Position numbers and translations under genes: made by a program. A model generated the notes under the pieces. The model did no database searches. It was not told the DNA's origin and saw only the letters and a program-made list of their open reading frames with translations. Below, in pieces: positions 8,146 to 16,396 of a stretch of DNA of 24,142 bases. Positions within the stretch are counted from its first letter, which is position 1. Every line of letters starts with the position of its first letter. This DNA comes from UBA3222 sp002363035 (lineage in GTDB: Bacteria; Verrucomicrobiota; Verrucomicrobiia; Opitutales; UBA9783), in the NCBI GenBank assembly GCA_946646575.1, contig CAMPCR010000008.1, positions 1-24,142 on the forward strand. Reading direction: 5' to 3'.

Positions 8146-8949
8146 TTACTCTTCAACCTTTCGCCGCCTCAAATGCCGGATTAAGCCGTAAAAAACGTAG
8201 GTAAGCGACAAAATCGCACACGACAGCTCTTCAAACATGAAAATAATCGCCAAAACACCGATAATTCCCACAAACGCCCGCAGTTTGGTTTCCGTCGTCC
8301 AATCGATATGTTTGAAGCTCGGATAGAGAACATTGCTGATCATCAGCCAGGCAATGAGCAACATCAACGGCGGCAGTAACAGTGCCCAGGCTTTTAAATC
8401 GAAGCGATTGATGACCAACACCAGCGACGCGATGACGCTTGCAGCGGCGGGAATGGGCAACCCGATAAAGAATGAAGCGGCATGCGGCGGCAATTTCTGC
8501 TCTTTCGGCAACAGCGGATGGGTGATAACGTTAAAGCGCGCCAAACGTACCGCTCCGCACAGTAAATAGATAAAGCCAATCAGCCAGCCGATTTTTCGAA
8601 AAAACGGAAAATTATTTTCCGGCGAAAGAATGAGAAAAAAGACAATCATCGCCGGTGCCAGACCGAAAGAAATCACGTCCGCCACCGAGTCAAATTCCTT
8701 CCCGAACAGCGATTCCTTGCCGCCCAAACGCGCCAAACGCCCGTCCAAACCGTCGCACACCAGCGATCCGAAAATGCACCAAACGGCTTGGTTATAGAGC
8801 GCGAACGATGTCATCGCCTCTTCGCTGTAACGCGCCTGAATGCAACGGATGAGGCACAAAAATCCGAAAAACAGATTTCCCGCCGTGAACAGATTGGGCA
8901 ACAGATAAATCTTCGCCAACGGGACGTCGTGCTTTTTCTCCGATGCCAT
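8146..8949 (-). CDS. pssA: CDP-diacylglycerol--serine O-phosphatidyltransferase
   Basis: A 267-residue integral membrane enzyme of the CDP-alcohol phosphatidyltransferase family. It carries the full signature DGX2ARX8GX3DX3D (DGRLARLGGKESLFGKEFD then SVAD), plus the preceding PNLFTAGNLFFGF typical of the PssA branch, and about 7-8 hydrophobic segments. It transfers serine to CDP-diacylglycerol to give phosphatidylserine, the precursor of phosphatidylethanolamine. The start at 8949 is chosen because it overlaps the stop of the preceding gene (TAATG) and has GGAGAA 7 bases upstream; the ATG at 8973 is less likely. It lies downstream of trxB, the McsA-like gene and the RelE-like gene and is translationally coupled to the last. 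Confidence 0.93.
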   Translation of the reverse strand: MASEKKHDVPLAKIYLLPNLFTAGNLFFGFLCLIRCIQARYSEEAMTSFALYNQAVWCIFGSLVCDGLDGRLARLGGKESLFGKEFDSVADVISFGLAPAMIVFFLILSPENNFPFFRKIGWLIGFIYLLCGAVRLARFNVITHPLLPKEQKLPPHAASFFIGLPIPAAASVIASLVLVINRFDLKAWALLLPPLMLLIAWLMISNVLYPSFKHIDWTTETKLRAFVGIIGVLAIIFMFEELSCAILSLTYVFYGLIRHLRRRKVEE

Positions 8950-9281
8950 TATAATTTCTCCAAAAATTGCCAAAAACGCTCATCCTTCTCGATGGCTTCC
9001 TCGTCGAGCGGCAGGTTGGCGCGCAACAGGAAATCATTCCACGTGTGCTTCGGCAAAAGGTAATGAATGATAAATAAATCCTCTTTCGCACATTCGAAAT
9101 AAACGCGCAAATCCTGCCATCGAAGCCGGTAAAGCGTCTTATCGCCGCGCCTAAATTTTCCGATTTGCGCCGTGTTTTCAAAATTCAAGTCGCTCAGGAA
9201 CGCCATCAATTGAAGCTGTTTTTTTTGCGACAAACGCCGAAAAACGGACTTGCTTTGCGTATCGAACGTCAGCTGGTGCAT
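8949..9281 (-). CDS. RelE/ParE-like fold protein, without a visible antitoxin
   Basis: A 110-residue protein. The middle and end (KFRRGDKTLYRLRWQDLRVY, FECAKEDLFIIHYLLPKHTW) match the beta-sheet pattern of RelE/ParE toxins, in which an R-W/G-x-[YL]R-[VI] strand is followed by two hydrophobic strands and a His/Lys-containing turn. RelE toxins cut mRNA on the ribosome and ParE toxins poison gyrase. Here the gene has no adjacent antitoxin. It overlaps the McsA-like gene by 13 bases and pssA by 1 base, so it is co-translated in a housekeeping operon. A domesticated, non-toxic role is therefore more likely than a toxin-antitoxin pair. The start ATG at 9281 has GGGAG about 8 bases before it; the long upstream extension to 9452 is a frame inside the neighbour. 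Confidence 0.62.
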   Translation of the reverse strand: MHQLTFDTQSKSVFRRLSQKKQLQLMAFLSDLNFENTAQIGKFRRGDKTLYRLRWQDLRVYFECAKEDLFIIHYLLPKHTWNDFLLRANLPLDEEAIEKDERFWQFLEKL

Positions 9282-9751
9282 CGCTTCATCTCCCGTTCGA
9301 TGCTTCGAAGTTGTTTTCGAACCGCCTGCGCGGCTTCGAAACACTCGTTCTTCGCCAGGGTTTTCATTTTCTCTTCCAGGTATTGCAGGCGCGGTTGAAA
9401 GGCTTCCTTCGTACGTTGTTTGGAGGGAATTTTCCCGAAATAAACGTTGCAATCCTTAAACCCGCAGAGCTTCACATCGTCAAACGCGCGATAACATTGC
9501 GGGCAACCGACACGCTTGTGCGCTTCAAGCCATTCGTGCGTACAACCGCAGTTCGGACAAATGCGGTTCGAAAGCAACAATCCGCACTCCCGCGACGGCA
9601 ATCCGTCGATCAAGTCATAAGCGTTCGGCGTTAAAATGCCGCACGTTTTCGCACATTCATCGCACAAAAACGCTTCCCGCATGCAACCGTTGACATCCAC
9701 GTCCGTCAACCGCACCGTTGCCTCGCGTTCGCACCGACCGCATCTGCTCAT
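9269..9751 (-). CDS. McsA-like zinc-binding protein with UvrB/UvrC motif
   Basis: A 160-residue protein starting MSRCGRC. It has CxxC pairs in the order CGRC, CDEC, CPNC and CPQC, as in McsA, the activator of the protein-arginine kinase McsB, where paired zinc knuckles are followed by a UVR coiled coil. The C-terminal part (LQYLEEKMKTLAKNECFEAA then QAVRKQLRSIE) is the UVR motif also found in UvrB and UvrC. The usual partner gene mcsB (guanido kinase-like) is not next to it; a RelE-like gene occupies that place. The start at 9751 is chosen from the ATGA overlap with trxB. It may act in protein quality control or stress response, but without McsB in view the function is open. Confidence 0.75.
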   Translation of the reverse strand: MSRCGRCEREATVRLTDVDVNGCMREAFLCDECAKTCGILTPNAYDLIDGLPSRECGLLLSNRICPNCGCTHEWLEAHKRVGCPQCYRAFDDVKLCGFKDCNVYFGKIPSKQRTKEAFQPRLQYLEEKMKTLAKNECFEAAQAVRKQLRSIEREMKRCTS

Positions 9752-10686
9752 GCCCGCTCTCTCAGCCACGCGCGCGCTTCCAAAGCGGCCTGGATGCCCA
9801 TCCCGACCGCCACGCCGGCTTGGCGGTAGTACTTATCAACACAATCGCCCGCCGCAAACACGCCGGGAACGGAGGTACAAACCGCCTTTGAAGCAATTTT
9901 AATATACCCCTGATCGTCGACTTCGACAAAATCGTTAAACACTTGCGAATTGTGCCAACCGACTGCTAAAAATACGCCTTTGCACGGGAGAATACGCTCC
10001 GTTTTGTCGACAACGTTCCGTACGACCAACCCCTCGATGCAACCGTCCGCATCCAATTTAAAATCCGTCGGAATATGGTTCCAGACGCAGGTAATTTTCT
10101 CGTTTTTCAACACCTGCTCCGCAATAATTTCCGATGCCCGCAACGCGTCACGCCGATGCACCAAAAAAACTTTTTTGCACAACGCACTCAGATGCAATGC
10201 CTCGCCGCAGGCATGATCGCCGCCGCCGATAACACACACAACTTCATCTTTATAAAAAAAGCCGTCGCAGGTGGCGCACATGCTGAGCCCTTTGCCCTGC
10301 AGCAACTCCTCTTCGTGCGGCAACGAAAGCCGATTCGGTTGCAATCCCGTCGCGATAATCAAAGCCTTCGTCGTGACGGTCGTTCCGTCGGACAGAGTTA
10401 AGATCTTCTCATTTCTCCCGCCTTGAGCCGCCTTTTGTACGGATCCTTTCAGAAAGCGCGTCCCGAACCGCTCGGCTTGTTTCCGCATCCGTTCCATCAA
10501 CTCCGCACCACCGATGCCTTCGGGGAACCCGGGGTAATTGTCGACCTTTGCCGACGGCATCAACGCACCACCCGGCTTTTCACCCTCAATCACCAACGGC
10601 TTTAACTGCGAACGCGCCGTGTAAATCGCCGCGGACAGCCCCGCACATCCGCTTCCGACAATCACAACGTCTTCGCAATCCGCCAC
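9748..10686 (-). CDS. trxB: Thioredoxin reductase
   Basis: A 312-residue FAD/NADPH enzyme, the normal TrxB length. Visible are the FAD-binding VGSGCAGLSAAIYTAR near the N-terminus, the redox-active CATC at residues 137-140, the NADPH-binding GGGDHACGEA followed by HRRDALRA, and the C-terminal FAD motif VFAAGDCVDKYYRQAG. It reduces thioredoxin in the cytosol. The start codon is GTG at 10686. It is the first gene of the trxB / McsA-like / RelE-like / pssA run, with 190 bases separating it from recJ. A TTGACA lies at 10720-10715 on the minus strand, but a clear -10 is missing. I see no thioredoxin gene nearby. Confidence 0.95.
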   Translation of the reverse strand: MADCEDVVIVGSGCAGLSAAIYTARSQLKPLVIEGEKPGGALMPSAKVDNYPGFPEGIGGAELMERMRKQAERFGTRFLKGSVQKAAQGGRNEKILTLSDGTTVTTKALIIATGLQPNRLSLPHEEELLQGKGLSMCATCDGFFYKDEVVCVIGGGDHACGEALHLSALCKKVFLVHRRDALRASEIIAEQVLKNEKITCVWNHIPTDFKLDADGCIEGLVVRNVVDKTERILPCKGVFLAVGWHNSQVFNDFVEVDDQGYIKIASKAVCTSVPGVFAAGDCVDKYYRQAGVAVGMGIQAALEARAWLRERA

Positions 10687-10876
10687 GGTTCTATTCCATA
10701 AAATTTGCTTGAATTGTCAATTTTAAACGTACCGATGCGGGAAGCATGGAAACACATTGCAAGGCATCGAAACGCTATCCGACATCTCAATGCAGTATTT
10801 TCGGAAGTACCTTTGAAATTCAAAAAAATTTCCGTATTCGGTGCACTTACCCTAAAAAGACACACTGATTTTATAT

Positions 10877-12598
10877 TTACTCCTCGGAACCGCTCACCCG
10901 CCAATCGACCACCTGCACCTGCAACGTGCGGCGTCCGTTCCAACATGACCAACCGAGTTGAACGGCGAAATCGAGCGGTTTATTTTGCGGAATACACGCA
11001 TCTCCCATGCTCCATCCGATCGCGCGATGTCCGTTCAACATTAAACGCAAATGCGCGTTGTGTTTTCCGAAAGATTCGGGCGGTTCATCCAAAATAACGT
11101 CTTTCAGGGCAAAAATCGGCATTTCATTTCCCTGACCGAACGGTGCCAGATGTTCCAGTTCATCCAAAAAATCCTCCGTCAGTGACGTTTCGGGCAAAAC
11201 CGAGGCAATCGACAATGTCGGTTGCGACCAATCGTCTTGAAACTTTTGAAATAAAATTTCATTTAAGCGCGCTTCCAAGGGCAAAATGTTTTCGATTTCA
11301 ACCTCCAATCCCGCCGCCGCGGGGTGCCCGCCCCAATGACGCAACAACGGCTGTACTTCCGGGAAAAGTTCCGTCAAATTTACTTCCTCGATACTGCGTC
11401 CGGAACCTTTCGCAAATCCGTTGTGTTCACCCAAAACAAAAATCGGGCAGTGATATTTGCGCGTTAAACGCCCCGCAACAATCCCCACAACACCGACATG
11501 CCAATGCGGTTGGTACAATACATACGCCCGTTGATGCGGTCGTTCGTTGATGAGCACTTCCGCCTCCGCGGCGATGCGACGCTCCGTTTCCTGCCGCTCC
11601 GCATTTTTTTGCGCCAGTTGCCGCGCCAACAAACAACAACGAGCTTCATCGTCGCTCGTCAACAATTCAAACGGTACCTCCGCCGATTCCAAACGTCCGC
11701 CGACGTTGATGTGCGGTGCTAATTTGAACGCAATATCCTCCGTTGTCGGCGGATAAGAAGGATCGCAACCGCAGACTTCCGACAACGCCCGCAAACCGAC
11801 GGATGCGGTTCGTTGCAGTTCGCGCAAACCGAAACGTACCAGCAGTCGATTATCGCCCTCCAACGGAACCAAGTCCGCGACGGTCGCAAGAGCAACCAAA
11901 TCCAGAAATGAACTTAACCGCAACTCATGTGCACCCCGAACATTCTCTGAACGCAAAATTTTCAGCCACGCATGCAGGCACTTGAAAATCAAACCCGCCG
12001 TACATAACCCCAACGCCGATTGCGAATGTGCGGCTTCATTCAGGTGAGGATTGACAATCACGCCATTCGGCAATGCGTCGCGGGAGCGCTGATGGTGATC
12101 GATAATCAGAACTTCAACGCCGACATCGCGCAACCGTTGCACCGCTTCAATCGAGTTAGTGCCGCAGTCCGTCGCCACCAACAGGTCAAAAGGTGCATAA
12201 GACGACAAAACCCGCTCCGTCACCGCTTCCGTCAATCCGTATCCTTCCTTCTCGCGGTTCGGAAAAACGGGAATAAATTCATACCCGAAGCATCGAAAAA
12301 AACGATGCAACAACGCCATCGACGTCACGCCGTCCACATCGTAATCGCTCACAACCACGATGCGTTGTTTTTTCACACAGGCATCATGCAGACAACGAAC
12401 GACTTTCGAAACGTTCTCAATTTCTTCGGGCGGTTCGATATTTTTCAGCGACGGCGATAAAAAAGCCTCATATTCCGCTTCATCCCGAAAGCTTTTTTGC
12501 AACAGAAGTTGTTGAATTTCGGGACGGTAACCGCTTCTTTCAACGCATAACCTCAGCCACTCGGGCGGTTTCGGCGACGACGCAAAAACCCAATGCAT
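10877..12598 (-). CDS. recJ: Single-stranded-DNA-specific 5'-3' exonuclease RecJ
   Basis: A 573-residue protein of the DHH/DHHA1 family, the normal length for RecJ. Catalytic metal-binding motifs are in order: SDYDVDG (about 84-90), ATDCGTN, IDHHQ, then LGLCTAGLIFK, VALATVADLVPL and APHINVGGRL. The DHHA1 region has GVVGIVAGRL and WGGHPAAAGL, and the C-terminal OB domain begins around HLAPFGQGNEMPIF. It degrades single-stranded DNA in RecF-pathway recombination and repair. Its ATG directly follows the secDF stop (TAGATG), so translation is probably coupled to the yajC-secDF operon, an association of repair with export genes that looks positional rather than functional. Confidence 0.96.
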   Translation of the reverse strand: MHWVFASSPKPPEWLRLCVERSGYRPEIQQLLLQKSFRDEAEYEAFLSPSLKNIEPPEEIENVSKVVRCLHDACVKKQRIVVVSDYDVDGVTSMALLHRFFRCFGYEFIPVFPNREKEGYGLTEAVTERVLSSYAPFDLLVATDCGTNSIEAVQRLRDVGVEVLIIDHHQRSRDALPNGVIVNPHLNEAAHSQSALGLCTAGLIFKCLHAWLKILRSENVRGAHELRLSSFLDLVALATVADLVPLEGDNRLLVRFGLRELQRTASVGLRALSEVCGCDPSYPPTTEDIAFKLAPHINVGGRLESAEVPFELLTSDDEARCCLLARQLAQKNAERQETERRIAAEAEVLINERPHQRAYVLYQPHWHVGVVGIVAGRLTRKYHCPIFVLGEHNGFAKGSGRSIEEVNLTELFPEVQPLLRHWGGHPAAAGLEVEIENILPLEARLNEILFQKFQDDWSQPTLSIASVLPETSLTEDFLDELEHLAPFGQGNEMPIFALKDVILDEPPESFGKHNAHLRLMLNGHRAIGWSMGDACIPQNKPLDFAVQLGWSCWNGRRTLQVQVVDWRVSGSEE

Positions 12599-15094
12599 CT
12601 AGGAATTTAAACTCTCGTAGGGAGCGGGTTCGGCCGACTTCTCCTCCAAACGCTTCCGATCGTTGCGGTTATATTTGCAAAAAATCGGAACGGCGATGAA
12701 GATCGACGAAAACGTACCGATACAAATACCCAGCATAAACACCAGCGCGTAATCGCGAACAATTCCCGAACAGCACAGATACAGCAACAACGCGGGTATG
12801 AACGTCGTCATACCGGTCATCAATGTACGGGACAGGGTCTTATTGATCGACAAATTGACAAGCTGCGGCAACGGCGCGAACGCATTGATCTTTAATTCCT
12901 CGCGCACGCGGTCAAAAATAATAATCTTGTCATTGATTGAATAGCCGATGACCAGCAACACTGCCGCCACCATCGGTGCGGTGAATTGGTGCCCGAAAGC
13001 AATGTACAAGCCTATCGTGATAAGCGTATCATGCAACAATGCCAGGACAGAACCGATACCGTAGCTGACCTCAAAACGCAGCGCAATGTAGATGAGAATC
13101 CCTATTAAGGCAAACGTGATCGATAAAAGGGCATTCTTTTGAACGTCCGAACTGACCGATGCCCCCATGCGGTTATGCGCCAGGCATTTAAAGTGCGCAT
13201 CGGGATTGGTTTCCTTTAACGCCTCAAACACGGCAGTGCCGCGATTTTTCTCGGTTTGTATCTTCAACAGCGGAACCGCTTCGCCGATTGTCTTCTGATA
13301 CACGGCATTCACTTCTCCCAAATGACGTTGCTGTGCGATTTGCCGCACGTTTTGGCAATCGATCGCCTTATCGCCACGCACGAGCAATTCTTCACCGCCG
13401 ACAAAATCGATGCTCAACACACTTTTTCCGCGAATACCCAACGCAACGCAACCGATGAGAAACAAAACAACCGAAACCGTTGCCGCCGTTTTTTGACGGG
13501 ATAAAAAATCAAAATTTGCTTCTCCGAGCCACGCGCGCGGCGAAAGTTTAAACTTTCCTCTTTGCGCCAAAAGCTCCAAAAGCGCACGATTGAAGCACAA
13601 AACCGTGAACAACGTCGTCAGTACACCGACCGCCAGCGTAATGCCGAAGCCCTTGACGGAACCGACACCGAAAAACACCAGCAACACCGCCGTCAAAAGC
13701 GTGGTAATGTTGGAATCCAAAATCGTCAAAAGCGCTTTTTTGTGCCCGAGCTCCAACGCCGTTTCCGTATCCCGACCGTTCTTTATCTCCTCGCGCACAC
13801 GCTCAAAGATTAAAACGTTGGCATCGACCGCCATCCCGAGCGTCAGTGCCAGAGCGGTAATGCCGGGAAGTGTAATCGTCGCGTTTAAGACCACCCAGGA
13901 AACAAGGATGAAAATAAAATTCAGCACCAGCGCCAATCCGCAAACGGCACCGGGCAGACGGTAATAACCAATCATCACCGCCATCAGCAAACCGACGCCG
14001 ACGATTGAGGCATTCACGGCTACATTGCGGGCTCCCGCCGCCAACGACGGTCCGATTTCGTAAATTTCCGCCAAATCGAGCTCAAATTCCAGCGGATTGT
14101 TTAATACATTGGACAACTCAATCGCCTCCCGTTGCGTAAAACGACCCGAAATACTCGCCTGTCCGCCGGTGATCTCCGACTGAATAACGGGCGCCGAACA
14201 CACCTTCCCATCCAACACAATCGCCAGCGACTTGTGTAAATTCTGCCGCGTTACCGCCGCGAAACGCTCCTTTCCGTCCGGGGTCATTTGAAGACTGACT
14301 TCGTACTTGCCGTATTGGTCGACAACGGGATGCGCTTCCTTCACCGATTTCCCCGTCATTTCGGGAATTTTCTTCACCACCAACGGCACCAAAACCGCTT
14401 CGCCTTTGTCGTCTTCGCGCTCCAAAAATAACTTTTCATACCCCGTCGGAACCGGATCATTTTCGCGCACATCCTCATTGACCAGACGGAATTCCAGCTT
14501 TGCAGGCTTTTTCAGTGCACCGACAATATCGGAATTGCTTTCCAACGAAATTCCCGGCAACTGCACTTCAATCCCGCCGCGACCACGCGGACGTACCAGC
14601 GGTTCCGCTACTCCGAGCGCATCGATACGCCCCGAAATGACCTCAATGGCTTTTTGCACCATCCGCCGACACTCGTCATCGGACTTTTTCTCAAGCAACT
14701 GCGGGCGAATGTTCAGCGAAAACGCCACACCGCCCTTCAAATCCAACCCTTGCCTGAAAACGCTTCGCGACTTTTGAAGCAGATGTTGCAACAGAATACG
14801 ATTGCGCTTATCGATGTTTTTAATATCGGCGATGTTGAACTGCGTGAAACACGTACTCAGGTCTAAATTTTTCTCGTGACACAACGCCAGCAACGCGTGC
14901 ATCAGATTGGGAGCCTTCTTCTCGGCAACCTGTTGCCGCGCCTCCTCCCAAACACTTCGGAAAGCATCCCGATTTTGCTTCACCTCGCTCAGCAGATACG
15001 CATCGTAGGGCTTATCGTGCCACGGCGTTAATTGCGAAAGCCCGACCAACAGCGCAATCGCCGTAACCCACAGACGCGTATTCAACTTTTTCAT
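12599..15094 (-). CDS. secDF: Fused protein-export membrane protein SecDF
   Basis: An 831-residue fusion of SecD (about 1-530) and SecF (about 540-831). SecD features: an N-terminal membrane segment, FRQGLDLKGGVAFSL, the large P1 periplasmic domain, and the transmembrane motif GMAVDANVLIFERVREE. SecF features: IDFVGGEELLVRGD and GYSINDKIIIFDRVREELK. Both acidic motifs (VDANVLIFERV, NDKIIIFDRV) belong to the proton-driven conduction path. SecDF assists SecYEG by pulling on the exported chain at the outer face of the inner membrane. The ATG overlaps the yajC stop (ATGA), and the stop abuts recJ. Fused SecDF is common in several phyla, including Chlamydiae and Firmicutes. The exported signal-peptide proteins elsewhere in this window would depend on it. 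Confidence 0.96.
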   Translation of the reverse strand: MKKLNTRLWVTAIALLVGLSQLTPWHDKPYDAYLLSEVKQNRDAFRSVWEEARQQVAEKKAPNLMHALLALCHEKNLDLSTCFTQFNIADIKNIDKRNRILLQHLLQKSRSVFRQGLDLKGGVAFSLNIRPQLLEKKSDDECRRMVQKAIEVISGRIDALGVAEPLVRPRGRGGIEVQLPGISLESNSDIVGALKKPAKLEFRLVNEDVRENDPVPTGYEKLFLEREDDKGEAVLVPLVVKKIPEMTGKSVKEAHPVVDQYGKYEVSLQMTPDGKERFAAVTRQNLHKSLAIVLDGKVCSAPVIQSEITGGQASISGRFTQREAIELSNVLNNPLEFELDLAEIYEIGPSLAAGARNVAVNASIVGVGLLMAVMIGYYRLPGAVCGLALVLNFIFILVSWVVLNATITLPGITALALTLGMAVDANVLIFERVREEIKNGRDTETALELGHKKALLTILDSNITTLLTAVLLVFFGVGSVKGFGITLAVGVLTTLFTVLCFNRALLELLAQRGKFKLSPRAWLGEANFDFLSRQKTAATVSVVLFLIGCVALGIRGKSVLSIDFVGGEELLVRGDKAIDCQNVRQIAQQRHLGEVNAVYQKTIGEAVPLLKIQTEKNRGTAVFEALKETNPDAHFKCLAHNRMGASVSSDVQKNALLSITFALIGILIYIALRFEVSYGIGSVLALLHDTLITIGLYIAFGHQFTAPMVAAVLLVIGYSINDKIIIFDRVREELKINAFAPLPQLVNLSINKTLSRTLMTGMTTFIPALLLYLCCSGIVRDYALVFMLGICIGTFSSIFIAVPIFCKYNRNDRKRLEEKSAEPAPYESLNS

Positions 15095-15435
15095 TTTTTA
15101 CTCGATTTCGGTGCGGCCTTCGTTTTCGGCTCGGTAATTTTGCTTTGAACAAAATTCCTGTGCAGTTCCAGCTTCGAATCACCCGTTTTGATAAGCAACC
15201 GATCGTTTTTAACCTGCATCACCGTCGCAAACAGCCCCGACGTCGTTAAAATTTCATCGCCTTCCTTCAACGCCGAAATCATTTTCTCCTGCTGTTTCTG
15301 CTTTTTCCGTTGCGGCGCAATCATCAAAAACCAAAACGCCAGCGCAAACAACAGCATCATCAGAAACGACGACGCACCCGGTGCTCCGGGCGTTGCAGGC
15401 GTATTCAGTAAAAACGGCGAAGCAGCTTCCAACAT
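15091..15435 (-). CDS. yajC: Preprotein translocase subunit YajC
   Basis: A 114-residue single-pass membrane protein. After a Pro/Ala-rich N-terminus comes the membrane helix SFLMMLLFALAFWFLMIAPQ, then the conserved cytosolic RKKQKQQEKMISALKEGDEI and TTSGLFATV, ending in a Lys-rich tail. This is the YajC pattern. YajC forms an accessory complex with SecD and SecF. The stop overlaps the secDF start by 4 bases. It is the first gene of the yajC-secDF-recJ operon; the 227 bases upstream contain no gene but do contain a long AT-rich inverted repeat (15578-15603). Confidence 0.93.
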   Translation of the reverse strand: MLEAASPFLLNTPATPGAPGASSFLMMLLFALAFWFLMIAPQRKKQKQQEKMISALKEGDEILTTSGLFATVMQVKNDRLLIKTGDSKLELHRNFVQSKITEPKTKAAPKSSKK

Positions 15436-15577
15436 AGGTCAGGCTCATTCTGAACTAAATCCCTCGTAAATCGCAAGTCCTTTTTATGGGAACCGCACCC
15501 GCAATGTTTTTGTTTAAACCACGAAAAAGGAACAATGAATTTCAAAAACAACCGATTGCGGATAATGCACTTCTATT

Positions 15578-15603
15578 TATATAAAAAAATCCGTTTTTAT
15601 ATA
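15578..15603. repeat. AT-rich perfect inverted repeat between ruvA and yajC
   Basis: TATATAAAAA (15578-15587) and TTTTTATATA (15594-15603) are exact reverse complements around a 6-base loop. It lies 60 bases downstream of ruvA and 140 bases upstream of yajC, both on the minus strand. With only A-T pairs it is a weak hairpin. It could be a transcription stop for ruvA, a DNA-bending or protein-binding site, or chance in an AT-rich gap. Confidence 0.4.
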
Positions 15604-15662
15604 TTGCAATGCCGACACACGAATGCCCGCAAAAAATGACAAAGTGCATCGATAAATGCGGA

Positions 15663-16256
15663 CTACGTGTTTTTCTTCACCGACTGCAACGCGCGCTTTA
15701 AAATACCCTCGACCGTGACTTCGTCGGGAAACGTTTCGCGCACCTTCTCCGTCAACGCTTCGGCTTGTTTGGGCGCATAACCGAGCACCGTCAATGCCGC
15801 CGCCGCATCGTCGTACACGGAAGCTTTTTTCGGCGCATCGACCGCAACCGACGTCGGCAACTTTTTCAAACAGCCCTGTAATTCCAACACGAGACGTTGC
15901 GCGGTTTTTTTGCCGACCCCGGGGCATTTCGACAACGCCGCAACATCCTGACGAACGAGGAGCTCGCACAGTTCCGACATCTTAAAAGCCGTCAATAACG
16001 TCAGTGCCAGTTTCGGACCGACGCCGTTCACTTTTTCGACCAAAAGCTTGAAACAGTTGCGTTCTTCGAACGTCGGAAATCCGTATAATTGCTGATTATC
16101 TTCGCGATAAACCGCGTATGTAAAAAGTCGGCACGTCTGATGCAACGCCAACGCCTGCGGTTGCGGCACAAAGACTTCATACCCGACACCGTGAACATTC
16201 AGACAGATACCGTTGTCGGTTAAAAATTCGACCGTGCCCTCCAAAAAGACAATCAT
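15663..16256 (-). CDS. ruvA: Holliday junction branch migration protein RuvA
   Basis: A 197-residue protein, normal for RuvA. It begins MIVFLEGTVEFLTDNG, the OB-fold domain I with VHGVGYEVFVP and the DNA-facing YREDNQQLYGF. Two helix-hairpin-helix motifs follow (VNGVGPKLALTLL about 77-89 and CPGVGKKTAQRLVLEL about 112-127). Domain III, which contacts RuvB, ends the protein (AAAALTVLGYAPKQAEAL). RuvA tetramers hold the four-way junction for RuvB-driven migration. ruvB and ruvC are not in the window. It is divergently arranged with the first zinc-finger gene. Confidence 0.96.
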   Translation of the reverse strand: MIVFLEGTVEFLTDNGICLNVHGVGYEVFVPQPQALALHQTCRLFTYAVYREDNQQLYGFPTFEERNCFKLLVEKVNGVGPKLALTLLTAFKMSELCELLVRQDVAALSKCPGVGKKTAQRLVLELQGCLKKLPTSVAVDAPKKASVYDDAAAALTVLGYAPKQAEALTEKVRETFPDEVTVEGILKRALQSVKKNT

Positions 16257-16396
16257 CCGCGATTATACCGACACAACAAAGCGGCTTTGTAAAATTCAAA
16301 CGGCGGCGGTATGATTGGAAAGATTTTCAATGTTTGCTGAAAGGAAGAAAAAATAACTTGAAAAATGCTTTATTTTCCGTTTTTCTGATCAAAAAC

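Noticed and set aside
10687..10876. Promoter of trxB with TTGACA at 10720-10715 (minus strand)
   Set aside because: The -35 box is perfect, but no acceptable -10 is found at 16-18 bases, and the spacing to the GTG start would leave almost no leader.
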